From: Gemmatimonadales bacterium | Lineage (GTDB): Bacteria > Gemmatimonadota > Gemmatimonadetes > Gemmatimonadales > GWC2-71-9 | NCBI GenBank assembly: GCA_036265815.1 | Contig: DATAOI010000044.1 | Coordinates: forward strand, 62,001-126,000 | Length of the DNA stretch: 64,000 nt | Direction of reading: 5' to 3' | In this document: piece by piece, positions 33,180-42,229 of the stretch | Position numbering within the stretch: the first letter of the stretch is position 1 | Layout: each line of letters opens with the position of its first letter | Made by a program: the position numbers and the translations under genes | The notes under the pieces: model-generated | Database searches by the model: none | Seen by the model: only the letters and a program-made list of their open reading frames with translations | What the model was told of the DNA's origin: nothing

Positions 33180-33760
33180 AGTTCGTCCGCCCTCGCGAGA
33201 TCGTCCGCGGTGTTGACGTTGAAGAACAGGAACGCGGGGTCGCCGAAAGTCCGGATTTCGGCCAGAGGGAGGATACCGACAGAGATGCGCGGGTGGAAGG
33301 CGATGGCCCTGAGATCGCCGGCGTCGAGCCGCTCGGCGATTGGCTGGAGGCAGGCCGACCCATACGCCGCGCAGAGCGGCTCGACTGCGCGACGACCGTC
33401 GCTCTCGGGGAGCACCGCATCGTGGCGGGCGAGCCCATCGGCCAGGGCCCGCACCAGGGCGGCGGGGACGAACGGCATGTCCCAGGCAACGCAGACTACG
33501 GGCGCGGGCGCCGCGGCCACCGCCGTGTAGATGCCGCCCAGGGCGCCGAGGCCGGGCCGGAGGTCGGAGGTCACCCGCAGGTCCGGGCGCCAGGAGGCGG
33601 CGTCCGGGGCATTGGCCACCAGCAGCGGTGGCTCGCCCAGCGCCGCCCGCATGGTTCGCTCGAGCCGGTCCAGGATCCGCTCCCCGCCCACGATCTCCAG
33701 GCCCTTCGGTCTGCCGCCGAATCGGGTCGCCCCCCCGCCCGCCAGGATGGCGCCCCGCAC
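33152..33760 (-). CDS. mobA: Molybdenum cofactor guanylyltransferase
   Basis: 202-residue nucleotidyltransferase. The start 'RGAILAGGGATRFGGRPKGL' is the family nucleotide-binding loop, 'VVCVAWDMPFVPAALVRAL' carries the metal-binding aspartate, and 'FFNVNTADDLARADEL' closes the domain. It joins GMP to molybdopterin. GTG start, 11 bases after the stop of the outer-membrane protein gene upstream. Confidence 0.92.
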   Translation of the reverse strand: MRGAILAGGGATRFGGRPKGLEIVGGERILDRLERTMRAALGEPPLLVANAPDAASWRPDLRVTSDLRPGLGALGGIYTAVAAAPAPVVCVAWDMPFVPAALVRALADGLARHDAVLPESDGRRAVEPLCAAYGSACLQPIAERLDAGDLRAIAFHPRISVGILPLAEIRTFGDPAFLFFNVNTADDLARADELWRRHGSSP

Positions 33761-33771
33761 GACTGGGCCGC

Positions 33772-34572
33772 TCAGTAGCGTCTCCCGCGCTGCCGCTCCA
33801 GGATGACATCCACCCCGACGTGCACGCTCCAGAGCGACTTGTAGGTGTTGTCGTGCGGAGGGATCTGGGCGATCGTGGGCTTCACCCCGGTGACCTGCTC
33901 GATGCCCACGATGTTGTCGCGGACCTCCACCCGGAGATGGTACGCCTTCCCCAGGGCGACGGTGGCGCCGGCCCCCAGCCGGAAAGCGGGCCGGATCCTG
34001 GTCCGGTTGTCGTCGTCGTACAGCACGAACTCACCCGTCTCGGTGGCGGTACTGACGAACCCGGACGTCAGGATCGAGCTCACATTGTTGAAGAGAAAGC
34101 CGGCGCCGGCGCTGACGAATGGCGAGATGAACTCCCGGCTGGCCACCCGGTAGATGCCCCCGACCGAGAAGGCCACCGACGCCGCGGAGCGGTCCCGCCG
34201 ATCGATGGCCCGGCAGAGGGAGACGTTCCGGGCATTCTGGCCCGGAGGCGGGAGCAGGCGACAGGTATCTTCGTATCCCAGACCGATGAGGAACGCCTCG
34301 ACGGAGAGCCCCAAGTGGGCGCCCGGATAGTAGCTGCCCGCGAACCCCGCGCCGAAAGTTCGCTTGATGCTTCGGCTCAGGAAGAAGGTGTCGGCCGGCA
34401 ACTGGTCCTCGACGGGCTGCACGGGAACCGTCCACAGACCGGCGCCGCCGATGTAGGCGCCCGACACGGTGAACACCAGCCGCGCGCGGTCGCCGGTCCG
34501 CTGGGCGGTGGCGGGTGCGGCGCTGAGCGCCAGCCCGGCAGCGATGACTGCGGCGCACGCTCGGAGGTGCAT
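33772..34572 (-). CDS. Outer-membrane beta-barrel-type protein
   Basis: 266 residues with a signal peptide ending 'APATAQ' at about 24. The mature chain is rich in alternating aromatic and glycine strands ('GFAGSYYPGAHLGLSVEAFL', 'FISPFVSAGAGFLF', 'RPAFRLGAGATVALG'), as in eight- to ten-stranded barrels. No specific family or ligand was recognised. Two cysteines at about 104 and 120 may form an extracellular disulfide. Lies just before mobA on the same strand, but there is no functional tie. The 138 bases upstream of it contain only GC-rich sequence without a clear signal. Confidence 0.65.
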   Translation of the reverse strand: MHLRACAAVIAAGLALSAAPATAQRTGDRARLVFTVSGAYIGGAGLWTVPVQPVEDQLPADTFFLSRSIKRTFGAGFAGSYYPGAHLGLSVEAFLIGLGYEDTCRLLPPPGQNARNVSLCRAIDRRDRSAASVAFSVGGIYRVASREFISPFVSAGAGFLFNNVSSILTSGFVSTATETGEFVLYDDDNRTRIRPAFRLGAGATVALGKAYHLRVEVRDNIVGIEQVTGVKPTIAQIPPHDNTYKSLWSVHVGVDVILERQRGRRY

Positions 34573-34710
34573 CAGCCCCCCAGTGATTGGTGGTCAGTGG
34601 AGACGGCGCCGCAGCCCGATGCCAACACAGGCCGCCGCGCCTCGGCCTGCGCCGCTGCCGCGTTGTCCGGCGGGACCTCCCCCCACCCCCGCTGGGCGGG
34701 GCGAATCACC

Positions 34711-35133
34711 TCAGGGGAGGCCGGTGCAGTCGGCATAGAGCGTCGGGTCCTCCAGGATACGCACCCGCTCCAGCTCGACTCCGGCCGGCAGCCTGGCGGA
34801 GATGCGGGGGTAGACGTACGCGGCGATCGCCTCGCAGGTCGGGAGCATCCGCCCGCCGGCAAACACGGGCACATCCTGATTCAGGTTGGCTCCCTCGAAC
34901 GGCGCCACCACTTCGTCGTGGAGGATCCGGTCGAGCAGCGTCAGGTCGAGCACCATGCCGCGGGAGTCGTGGATCGGGCCGCGGACCGTCACGGCGCACC
35001 GGTAGTCGTGCGCGTGCCCCGGCGGGTCGGAGAGCGGTCCGAACGCTTCGCGGTTCTGCGCGTCGGTCCAGTCGGCTCGGAAGAGCCGGTGAACGGCATG
35101 AAATCCGACGACGCGCGTCAGAGAAGTGGACAT
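34711..35133 (-). CDS. 6-pyruvoyl-tetrahydropterin synthase-like protein lacking the catalytic Cys
   Basis: 140 residues, family length. Zinc ligands are His15 in 'FHAVHRL' and His40/His42 in 'PPGHAHDY'; Glu128 in 'ILEDPT' matches the pterin anchor. The cysteine expected six residues before the first zinc histidine of the second motif is Leu34 ('FGPLSDPPGHAH'). Canonical PTPS and QueD enzymes need that cysteine, so this one may use another chemistry or have a different role, as PTPS variants in folate synthesis do. It sits three bases after the next outer-membrane gene on the same strand. No queuosine or folate genes are adjacent. Confidence 0.8.
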   Translation of the reverse strand: MSTSLTRVVGFHAVHRLFRADWTDAQNREAFGPLSDPPGHAHDYRCAVTVRGPIHDSRGMVLDLTLLDRILHDEVVAPFEGANLNQDVPVFAGGRMLPTCEAIAAYVYPRISARLPAGVELERVRILEDPTLYADCTGLP

Positions 35134-35136
35134 CGC

Positions 35137-35856
35137 TCAGGGAGAAAAGGAGTACCCCAGCCCTACCTGCAGCCAGGAGCTCGTCGTCCATTCGCTCAGG
35201 TTGCCGTCGGTGATCACCGCGTTCGGGCTATCCACCGTGCCCGGCTCGAGAGTGGGCTCCTCGGTGAAGCTGGTCGGGTATTTCAGCTTCCAGAAGGTGG
35301 TCCGGGCCTCGCCGCGGAGGTGGAGGCGGTCGGTGAGAAAGATGCGCAGCCCCGCCGACGGGATGAAATAGAGCTTGTGACCGAACTTGAACCCGCTGGT
35401 GTCCTGGGCTGTGCCGCTGGGAAGGGTGAGCCCGACCCCGGCCCCGACGAAGGGGGCGAGGCGGTGCCAGGTCTTGCCGCCGGTCAGGTTGAGCTGCAGA
35501 TCGAACTCCGCGAACGTCACCGTCTGCTTGACCGGACCGGAGACCCGGTTCGCGAGAGTCTCGTCCGGATTCACGATCAGCCGCTCCAGCGAGCCGCGGG
35601 CGAAGCCCAGACCCATCTCGAGCGCGGTGGCCGTGCGGATGTCGTAGCGGAACCCGTAGACCCCGCCGCTGTGCGGCGCGATCCCGAAACGGCCCCCGTC
35701 CCCGCTGAAGTATCCTCCCAGCGGGACGAACGTGTGACCCCGGCGGATATCGTGGTACGGCGAGGCGTTGGGCGGATGCCCCACCTGGGCCCGGGCTTCC
35801 GCGGGCAGGCCGAGCAGAAGGAAGCCGGCCGCCACGATGCTCCACATGCGCGCCAT
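35137..35856 (-). CDS. Exported outer-membrane-type protein
   Basis: 239 residues with a signal peptide 'WSIVAAGFLLLGLPAEARAQ' ending at about 24. Strand-like segments 'FVPLGGYFSGDGGRFGIAPH', 'HRLAPFVGAGVGLTLPSG' and a C-terminal 'SSWLQVGLGYSFSP', ending in an aromatic last residue region, suggest a small barrel. No named family. The ATG at 35856 is chosen because the signal peptide begins there; an in-frame GTG at 35880 would overlap gpmI by 20 bases. Follows gpmI by four bases. Confidence 0.65.
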   Translation of the reverse strand: MARMWSIVAAGFLLLGLPAEARAQVGHPPNASPYHDIRRGHTFVPLGGYFSGDGGRFGIAPHSGGVYGFRYDIRTATALEMGLGFARGSLERLIVNPDETLANRVSGPVKQTVTFAEFDLQLNLTGGKTWHRLAPFVGAGVGLTLPSGTAQDTSGFKFGHKLYFIPSAGLRIFLTDRLHLRGEARTTFWKLKYPTSFTEEPTLEPGTVDSPNAVITDGNLSEWTTSSWLQVGLGYSFSP

Positions 35857-35860
35857 GCGT

Positions 35861-37411
35861 TCAGATCTCACGAAGATCACATCCGGTCATCTCGGCCGGC
35901 GGGGCCATGTCGAGCAGCCGGAGCACGGTGGGCGCGACGTCCCGAAGGGAGCCCCCGGAGCGAAGCGCATCGGCGTCGGACCGGACCGCGACGAAGGGCA
36001 CGGGACTGGTGGTATGCGCGGTGTGCACCCCGCCGGTGACCGGGTCGATCATCATCTCGCAATTTCCATGGTCGGCAGTGATGAGGACGCTGATGCCCGC
36101 CTTCTCCGCACTGCTCAGCACCCGGGCCAGGCAGCGGTCTACCGTCTCCACGGCCCGGATCACGGCGGGAAGCACACCGGTATGTCCCACCATGTCGGCG
36201 TTGGCGAAATTGCAGAGGAGGAAATCATGCTGCCCGGACTCGATGGTGCGGCAGAGCGCCTCGGTGATACCGGCCGCGCTCATCTCGGGCGCCAGATCGT
36301 ACGTGGCCACGCGTTGCGAGGGGATCAGGCAGCGCTCCTCTCCGGGGAACGGCGGCTCGTGGCCGCCATTGAAGAAGTACGTGACGTGCGGGTACTTCTC
36401 CGTCTCCGCGGTCCGGAACTGGGTCCGGCCCGAACCGGCCAGCACCTCCGCCAGTATCCGTGCGAGCGTGAACGGCGGGAACGCCTGCGGAATGGGAAAC
36501 GTCTGGTCGTATTGCGTCATGGTGACGCAGGATAGCCTCGGCCGGTTGCCCAGGTCGAATTCGGCGAACCCGTCGATCGCCAGCGCGGCGACGATCTGCC
36601 GCATCCGGTCGCTGCGATAGTTGAAGAACAGCACTCCGTCGCCGTCGTGCATCGTCGCCACCGGCCGGCCCTGCCGGAAGTGGACCAGCGGCTTGATGAA
36701 CTCGTCGGTCTCCCCCCGCTGATATGCCGCCTGCACCGCCTGCACCGGATGCTCGACCGGTGTGCCCACCCCGTGGACCATGGCATCGTAGGCGACCTGG
36801 GTGCGGTTCCACCGGTGGTCCCGGTCCATGCCGTAGTAGCGGCCGGTGAGCGAGGCGATGTCCACCCGGGGTCCGGCGATGCGCCGCATGTCCTGAAGCA
36901 GGGTGCGCACCACTTCCGCACCCAGCGTCGGGGCGGAGTCGCGCCCATCGAGGAAACCGTGGATCGCGATCGCCGGCACCCGGTGGCGGACGCCCAGCTC
37001 GACGCAGGCGAGGAGATGCCGGTCGAGCGCATGCACCCCGCCGGGTCCGAGCAGGCCGACGAGATGCAGGGTACCGCCGCTCTGGCGCAGTCCGCCGCAC
37101 AGCTCCACCAGCGGCGGCAGCTGGTAGAAATCGCCCCGCTGAATGCTCTGGGAGATCCGCACCAGGTCCTGCGGCACCACCCGCCCGGCGCCCAGGTTGA
37201 GATGACCGACTTCGCTGTTGCCCATCTGCCCTTCGGGAAGCCCTACGGACAGGCCGCTGGCATCGAGGAGGGTGTGGGGGAAGGAATCCCAGAGCCGGTG
37301 CCAGACCGGGGTGGCGGCGAGCTCGATGGCGTTCCCCTCACGCTCGGGACGATATCCCCAGCCGTCCAGAACCACCAAAACGACCCGGTTCCGGGCGTTG
37401 CCGTTTGACAT
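35861..37411 (-). CDS. gpmI: 2,3-bisphosphoglycerate-independent phosphoglycerate mutase
   Basis: 516 residues, the normal length. Asp16 in 'VVLDGWGYR' and Ser66 in 'GQMGNSEVGHLNLGAGR' are the metal ligand and the phosphorylated serine. 'IHGFLDGRDSAPT', 'GRYYGMDRDHRWNR' and the late 'ITADHGNCEMM' and 'HTAHTTSPVPF' metal motifs complete the active site. It interconverts 3- and 2-phosphoglycerate with two Mn2+ ions. Its start codon overlaps the -35 box of the divergent promoter at 37405. Confidence 0.96.
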   Translation of the reverse strand: MSNGNARNRVVLVVLDGWGYRPEREGNAIELAATPVWHRLWDSFPHTLLDASGLSVGLPEGQMGNSEVGHLNLGAGRVVPQDLVRISQSIQRGDFYQLPPLVELCGGLRQSGGTLHLVGLLGPGGVHALDRHLLACVELGVRHRVPAIAIHGFLDGRDSAPTLGAEVVRTLLQDMRRIAGPRVDIASLTGRYYGMDRDHRWNRTQVAYDAMVHGVGTPVEHPVQAVQAAYQRGETDEFIKPLVHFRQGRPVATMHDGDGVLFFNYRSDRMRQIVAALAIDGFAEFDLGNRPRLSCVTMTQYDQTFPIPQAFPPFTLARILAEVLAGSGRTQFRTAETEKYPHVTYFFNGGHEPPFPGEERCLIPSQRVATYDLAPEMSAAGITEALCRTIESGQHDFLLCNFANADMVGHTGVLPAVIRAVETVDRCLARVLSSAEKAGISVLITADHGNCEMMIDPVTGGVHTAHTTSPVPFVAVRSDADALRSGGSLRDVAPTVLRLLDMAPPAEMTGCDLREI

Positions 37412-37433
37412 GGCTCTCCGCGTGTTCTACAAT
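37405..37433 (+). promoter_or_regulatory. Near-consensus promoter for a leaderless gene
   Basis: TTGACA at 37405-37410 and TACAAT at 37428-37433, 17 bases apart: a perfect -35 and a five-of-six -10. The predicted transcription start falls on or next to the GTG at 37442, so the SH3 protein should be made from a leaderless mRNA. Confidence 0.75.
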
Positions 37434-37441
37434 GTCGGACT

Positions 37442-38503
37442 GTGAGTTACGCGCCGCAATCTAGTCCGGGCCTGCTTCGGCTACCAGCCTGCGTCATCGC
37501 CTGCCTGCTGCTCGCCGCGCCGCTTCGGGCGCAGGAGGAGCAGCCCCTCTCCACGCCGGCCGACCTGCAGCGCGAGCCCGACGGACCGCCCCTCGTCTCC
37601 CTTCCGGCCGGCGCGCCGGTCGTGCCTGGCCGGCCTCGCGGGGACTGGCATCAGGTAACGGTCGAGGGCTGGATCACCACCTCGTCCACTTCGCCGACCC
37701 GGCGCGACGGCTTCGATCTGGTCGTGACGCCCGACCGGGGAGAGAACCTGCGCCGAGCCCCGAACGGGCCCGTGCTCGGCCGAGTGCGCGAGGGCACCCT
37801 GCTCAAGCGGGTAGGCGTGAACGGCCGCTGGACCCGCGTCAAGCGCGCGGGATGGGTGCCGCGCCGTGCCGTCGGCTCCGCCGCGCGTCCCCAGCCGGTG
37901 CAGGGGAAAGCGCCCCAGGCCCGCGCGCCGGGGGCCGCTCCGTCGGCATCGAAAGGCGATGCCTCCAAAGCGGATGCTCCCGCGACCGACGAGCGGGTCG
38001 AGACCGCGAGAGAGACCAATCTCAGCGCCGTCCCCGAGGGTGGCGCCCTGGCCACGCTCCCGAGCGGCACACCCGCCCGGGTGGTGAGCCGCTCCAACGG
38101 CTGGGCCAGGGTGCAGCTCGAAGGCTGGGTCAAGGAGGACGACCTGAAGGCGAGCGACGGCGGGACGCTGGTCGGCGTGAGCGCCGCCGAGGTCCGCGCG
38201 GCGCCGGACCGGTACGTGGGGCAGACCATCGACTGGCGGCTGCAGCTCATCGCGGTGCAGACCGCCGACGAGCTCCGGACGGAGATGCCCGCCGGGCAGC
38301 CGTACCTGCTCACCCGCGGGCCGCTGCCCGAGCCGGGCTTCGTCTACGTCACCATTCCCGCCGGCCGGATCGCCGAGTTCCGGGCCCTGCCGCCGTTGAC
38401 CGAGGTGGTCTTGCGGGTCACCGTGCGGGCGGCCCGTTCCAAGTATCTCACCACCCCAGTGACCGAGTTGGTCTCCGTGGTATCCGGGCTCGACGGAAAG
38501 TAG
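37442..38503 (+). CDS. Exported protein with three bacterial SH3-like domains
   Basis: 353 residues. A signal peptide ends near 'APLRAQ' (residue 30). Three SH3-type units follow at about 33-80, 92-142 and 190-234, each with a 'GWxxxxx' strand ending ('VTVEGWITT', 'VKRAGWVPR', 'VQLEGWVKE'). A 45-residue Ala/Pro-rich linker separates units two and three. The C-terminal 115 residues form an unrecognised domain. Bacterial SH3 repeats often bind peptidoglycan. Start GTG eight bases after the -10 box; no ribosome site, as expected for a leaderless transcript. The next gene begins 10 bases after its stop. Confidence 0.75.
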   Translation: MSYAPQSSPGLLRLPACVIACLLLAAPLRAQEEQPLSTPADLQREPDGPPLVSLPAGAPVVPGRPRGDWHQVTVEGWITTSSTSPTRRDGFDLVVTPDRGENLRRAPNGPVLGRVREGTLLKRVGVNGRWTRVKRAGWVPRRAVGSAARPQPVQGKAPQARAPGAAPSASKGDASKADAPATDERVETARETNLSAVPEGGALATLPSGTPARVVSRSNGWARVQLEGWVKEDDLKASDGGTLVGVSAAEVRAAPDRYVGQTIDWRLQLIAVQTADELRTEMPAGQPYLLTRGPLPEPGFVYVTIPAGRIAEFRALPPLTEVVLRVTVRAARSKYLTTPVTELVSVVSGLDGK

Positions 38504-38513
38504 AGGTCCTCCG

Positions 38514-38864
38514 ATGAACGACTTGCTGAAGCAGCGGATCGCGCGCCTGCTGGACAATCTGGGCGACGAGCGCGGCTACCAGATCCTGGACTACATCGAG
38601 TTTCTCGACAGTAAATACGCGGAGCGGTCCCGGCCGGGCGGGATCTTCGCCCGGCTCACGGAGACGGTCGAGGACACCATGCGGGCCGGCAAGATCCCGA
38701 TCCAGGCGATCAGCGGCACCATGGGCCTGATGGACAGTGCCGCCAAAGTCATGAAAGGTCTGGCCGCCGCGGGGCAGGCGGTGGTGGAGGAGGCGGTGAA
38801 AGCGGCCGAGCGTCCTCCCAAGGCCATCGAGCCCGCCAAGCCGCAGTCCGACACGGGCAGCTGA
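38514..38864 (+). CDS. Conserved small hypothetical protein
   Basis: 116 residues, cytoplasmic by composition. The N-terminal 'ARLLDNLGDERGYQILDYIEFLDSKY' stretch resembles short helical proteins with a 'DYIEFL' motif; the C-terminal half is an Ala-rich amphipathic helix. No function known. An exact GGTCCTCCG run precedes the ATG and the stop is followed at once by the GTG of the permease gene, so it may be translated with it. Confidence 0.6.
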   Translation: MNDLLKQRIARLLDNLGDERGYQILDYIEFLDSKYAERSRPGGIFARLTETVEDTMRAGKIPIQAISGTMGLMDSAAKVMKGLAAAGQAVVEEAVKAAERPPKAIEPAKPQSDTGS

Positions 38865-40346
38865 GTGGTCGCCCCCGCGAAGGCACCGGCGGCCGCCGGC
38901 CAGTCTCCCGAGTTCATCCGCGGCATCGGTCCGCTGGCCGCCATCTCCCTGGTGGTCGGCTCGATGATCGGCTCCGGGATCTTCATCGTCTCGGCCGATA
39001 TCGGGCGGCAGGTGTCGGCCTGGGGGCCGGGGGCGCTGCTGATCGTCTGGGTCGTCACTGGCGCGATGACCGTGGTGGCCGCGCTGGCCTATGCCGAGCT
39101 TGCGGCGATGATCCCCAAAGCCGGCGGGCAGTACGTCTTTCTCCGGGAGGGACTCTCGCCGCTGGCGGGGTTCCTCTACGGATGGACCCTGTTCACCGTC
39201 ATCCAGACCGGGACCATCGCCGCCGTGGCGGTGGCGTTTGCCAAGTTTCTCGGCGTCCTGGTCCCGCTTTCGCCCGACGTGTTCCTGCGGCTCGGCCAGG
39301 TGCACCTGCCGGGGAGCAGCGAGGCGATCCAGCTCGGGCTCTCGCCCCAGCGGATCGTGGCGATGCTGATGATCGCGGTCCTCACCGTCACCAACATGCG
39401 CGGCGTGACCCTCGGCGCGGCGATCCAGACGGTCTTCAGTGTCGCCAAGATCGGCGCGCTCGCGGCCATCGTGCTGCTGGGGCTCACGCTGTTCCGGCAG
39501 CCCGACATCGCGGCCACCAATTTCTCCAACTTTTGGGGCACCGGGAGCTGGAGCCTCGCGGTGGTGCCGGTGATCGGGGCCGCCATGGTGGGCTCGCTCT
39601 TTTCGAGCGACGCCTGGAACAACGTGACCTTCGCCGCCGCCGAAGTGCAGGATCCGACCAGGAACCTGCCGCGGGCCCTCGCCATCGGCACCGGGACGGT
39701 GAGCCTGCTCTACATCCTGGCCAACGTGGCTTATCTCAACATCCTGCCGTTCTACGGCGAACCCAACGGCACCGACGTGCTGGCCCGCGGGCTCCAGTAC
39801 GCGGCGCAGGACCGGGTAGGCACCGCCGCAATCGAAGTGGCGATGGGTGCGGGCGCGGCGACGGTGATGGCGGTCGCGATCCTGCTGTCCACCTTCGGGT
39901 GCAACAACGGGCTGATCCTCTCGGGCCCGCGAGTCTACTATGCCATGGCGCGCGACGGGCTCTTCTTCGAGCGCGCCGGGACGCTACACCCGATCTATCG
40001 CACGCCGATATTCGGGCTCATAGCCCAGGCGGTCTGGGCCGCGGTGCTCTGCATCAGCGGGACCTACAACCAGCTGCTCGACTACGTCATCTTCGCGGCG
40101 CTGGTCTTCTATTTTCTCACCACGGTGGCGCTCTTCCGTCTGCGGCGGATCCGGCCGGACCTCCCGCGTCCGGTGAAGGCGTTCGGGTACCCGGTGCTGC
40201 CCGCGCTCTACCTGGTGGCGGTGGGCGGATTGATGGTGATTCTGCTGTTCGAGAGGCCGCTCTATACCTGGCCGGGGCTGCTGATCGTGGCCCTCGGGAT
40301 CCCGGTGTACCTTCTCTGGCGCAGAACCGGGACCCCGACAGGGTGA
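38865..40346 (+). CDS. APC-family amino-acid permease (second of three)
   Basis: 493 residues with about 12-13 membrane segments. Helix 1 has '[20 protein letters not shown]', helix 2 '[21 protein letters not shown]', and '[18 protein letters not shown]' lies in the middle, all as in the LAT/APC group. Substrate not known. GTG start directly follows the previous stop. The protein is close in pattern to the permease at 9208 but longer at the C-terminus. Confidence 0.88.
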   Translation: MVAPAKAPAAAGQSPEFIRGIGPLAAISLVVGSMIGSGIFIVSADIGRQVSAWGPGALLIVWVVTGAMTVVAALAYAELAAMIPKAGGQYVFLREGLSPLAGFLYGWTLFTVIQTGTIAAVAVAFAKFLGVLVPLSPDVFLRLGQVHLPGSSEAIQLGLSPQRIVAMLMIAVLTVTNMRGVTLGAAIQTVFSVAKIGALAAIVLLGLTLFRQPDIAATNFSNFWGTGSWSLAVVPVIGAAMVGSLFSSDAWNNVTFAAAEVQDPTRNLPRALAIGTGTVSLLYILANVAYLNILPFYGEPNGTDVLARGLQYAAQDRVGTAAIEVAMGAGAATVMAVAILLSTFGCNNGLILSGPRVYYAMARDGLFFERAGTLHPIYRTPIFGLIAQAVWAAVLCISGTYNQLLDYVIFAALVFYFLTTVALFRLRRIRPDLPRPVKAFGYPVLPALYLVAVGGLMVILLFERPLYTWPGLLIVALGIPVYLLWRRTGTPTG

Positions 40347-40522
40347 GGGGCGGGCTCAGAAGGTACTCGATCAGCGGACAATTCGACCTGTCCGCCAGCC
40401 CGCTCTCGTTGACGCTCTCGAGTGCCACCACCCAGGTATTTCGCGACGGGAGCGCCAGCGCTCCGGTGTTCGCCACCTGCACTCAGACGGAGAGCTTCGC
40501 GGGGACCCGGACGGGCGACTGA
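40343..40522 (+). CDS. Possible short gene coupled to the permease
   Basis: A 59-codon frame starts with a GTG that overlaps the permease stop as GTGA, a junction type used repeatedly in this genome. The product has a serine/threonine-rich strand-like stretch and one cysteine, with no known family and no signal peptide. The 349-base gap between the permease and guaB holds only this, a promoter at 40564 and a leader. It may also be a decayed fragment or chance. Confidence 0.22.
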   Translation: MRGGLRRYSISGQFDLSASPLSLTLSSATTQVFRDGSASAPVFATCTQTESFAGTRTGD

Positions 40523-40563
40523 GGCCGTCCTCCAGGCGACCCTTTCGGCGGGCCGGAACGCGC

Positions 40564-40592
40564 TTGATTTCCCCGGGCCCGCCCCCTACACT
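40564..40592 (+). promoter_or_regulatory. Promoter of guaB
   Basis: TTGATT at 40564-40569 and TACACT at 40587-40592 with 17 bases between. The start codon of guaB follows about 100 bases later, leaving a GC-rich leader without a recognised riboswitch. Confidence 0.55.
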
Positions 40593-40695
40593 TGGAGATG
40601 GACCCCTGCGCTCCCGGCCTGCCGACCGCCCTCGAGAGGGCTCGGTGGGCCGTCGTGCATCGAGGTGTGCTTCCCCGCGCCGTCTCGCCGAACGA

Positions 40696-42153
40696 ATGAC
40701 CGTTATTCGCCCCAAGCCCGGCCTCACCTTCGACGATGTGCTTCTGGTGCCGCGATATGCGGCCATCCACCCGCGCGAGGTCTCGACCGCCACCCGCTTC
40801 ACCCGCAGCATCTCGCTCAACATTCCGCTGATCTCCGCCGCCATGGATACCGTCACCGAGGCCGACATGGCCATCGCCATGGCCCGGGGCGGCGGCATCG
40901 GCGTGCTGCATAAGAACATGTCCCCCGAGCGGCAGGCGGCCGAGGTGGACCGGGTGAAGCGCAGCGAGAGCGGGATGATCCTCAATCCCACCACGCTCGG
41001 GCCCGACCGGCCGCTCCGCGAGGCCTACCAGCTCATGCGCCGCTTCAAGATCTCCGGCGTTCCGATCGTGGACGGCCAGGGGAGGCTCATCGGGATCATC
41101 ACCAACCGCGATCTCCAGTTCGAGCGGAACCTCGACCAGCCGATCCGCGAGGTGATGACCAAGGAGAATCTGGTCACGGCCCCGGTGGGTACCAGCCTGG
41201 ATGACGCCGAGCGGATCCTCGCCCGGCACCGGATCGAGAAGCTCCCGGTGGTGGACGCCCAGGGCATCCTCAAGGGCCTCATCACCGTCAAGGACATCTT
41301 CAAGCGCCGCGAGCACCCCAACGCCAACAAGGACCAGCACGGCCGGCTCCGGGTCGCGGCAGCCGTGGGCGCCGGTCCCGACGCCCTCGCCCGGGCGCGA
41401 GGGCTGGTCGATGCCGGCGTCGACGTGGTGGTGGTGGACTCGGCGCACGGTCACAGCGAGGGGGTGCTGAGCACCGTCGGACAGCTCCGGGAGAGCTTCC
41501 CCGACATCCAGCTCGTGGCCGGCAACGTCGCCACCGAGGCTGGTGCGCGCGAGATGGTGCGCCGCGGGGTGGACGCCGTGAAGGTCGGGATCGGCCCAGG
41601 CAGCATCTGCACGACCCGGGTGGTCACCGGCGTCGGCGTCCCCCAGGTCACCGCCATCATGGACGCGCTCCGGGGGGTGGACGACGTGCCCGTAATTGCC
41701 GACGGGGGCATCAAGTACTCCGGGGACGTGGTGAAAGCCCTGGCCGCTGGAGCGTCTTCGGTCATGATGGGGTCGATGCTGGCCGGCACCGAGGAGAGCC
41801 CCGGCGAGTCGGTGCTGGCCGAAGGCCGCCGCTACAAGATGATCCGCGGCATGGGCAGCCTCTCCGCCATGCAGGACGGCTCGGCCGACCGCTACTTCCA
41901 AGAGGGGGAGATGGCACCCTCCAAGCTGGTGCCGGAAGGCATCGAGGGCCGCGTGCCCTACAAGGGCCCCGTGGCCGACGTGCTCTATCAGATGGTCGGG
42001 GGTCTCCGGAGCGGCATGGGGTATTGCGGGGTCGGCAGTGTTCCTCAGTTGCAGTGCGACGTGGAGATGATTCAGATCACCTCGGCCGGCCTCCGCGAGT
42101 CGCACCCGCACGATGTGACCATCACGCGGGAAGCACCGAACTACAGCGCCTAA
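40696..42153 (+). CDS. guaB: Inosine-5'-monophosphate dehydrogenase
   Basis: 485 residues. The catalytic Cys305 lies in '[11 protein letters not shown]', the N-terminus '[12 protein letters not shown]' is diagnostic, and a pair of CBS domains occupies about 92-205, the site of ATP/GTP control. The late segment '[11 protein letters not shown]' and the '[20 protein letters not shown]' flap are also present. It makes XMP, the first committed step to GMP. ATG at 40696 gives the standard N-terminus. Confidence 0.97.
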   Translation: MTVIRPKPGLTFDDVLLVPRYAAIHPREVSTATRFTRSISLNIPLISAAMDTVTEADMAIAMARGGGIGVLHKNMSPERQAAEVDRVKRSESGMILNPTTLGPDRPLREAYQLMRRFKISGVPIVDGQGRLIGIITNRDLQFERNLDQPIREVMTKENLVTAPVGTSLDDAERILARHRIEKLPVVDAQGILKGLITVKDIFKRREHPNANKDQHGRLRVAAAVGAGPDALARARGLVDAGVDVVVVDSAHGHSEGVLSTVGQLRESFPDIQLVAGNVATEAGAREMVRRGVDAVKVGIGPGSICTTRVVTGVGVPQVTAIMDALRGVDDVPVIADGGIKYSGDVVKALAAGASSVMMGSMLAGTEESPGESVLAEGRRYKMIRGMGSLSAMQDGSADRYFQEGEMAPSKLVPEGIEGRVPYKGPVADVLYQMVGGLRSGMGYCGVGSVPQLQCDVEMIQITSAGLRESHPHDVTITREAPNYSA

Positions 42154-42229
42154 GCAGCGGCAACAAGCAGGGCCGAACGTATGTGCCGCCTCGCCGGCGG
42201 ACGCGCTCCCTTCCAAAGAGGATCACCCT

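Noticed and set aside
40117-40482. A minus-strand frame in the gap before guaB
   Set aside because: It runs mostly under the permease 3' end and its product is Pro/Arg-rich without a family; the plus-strand 59-codon frame has at least a coupled start.
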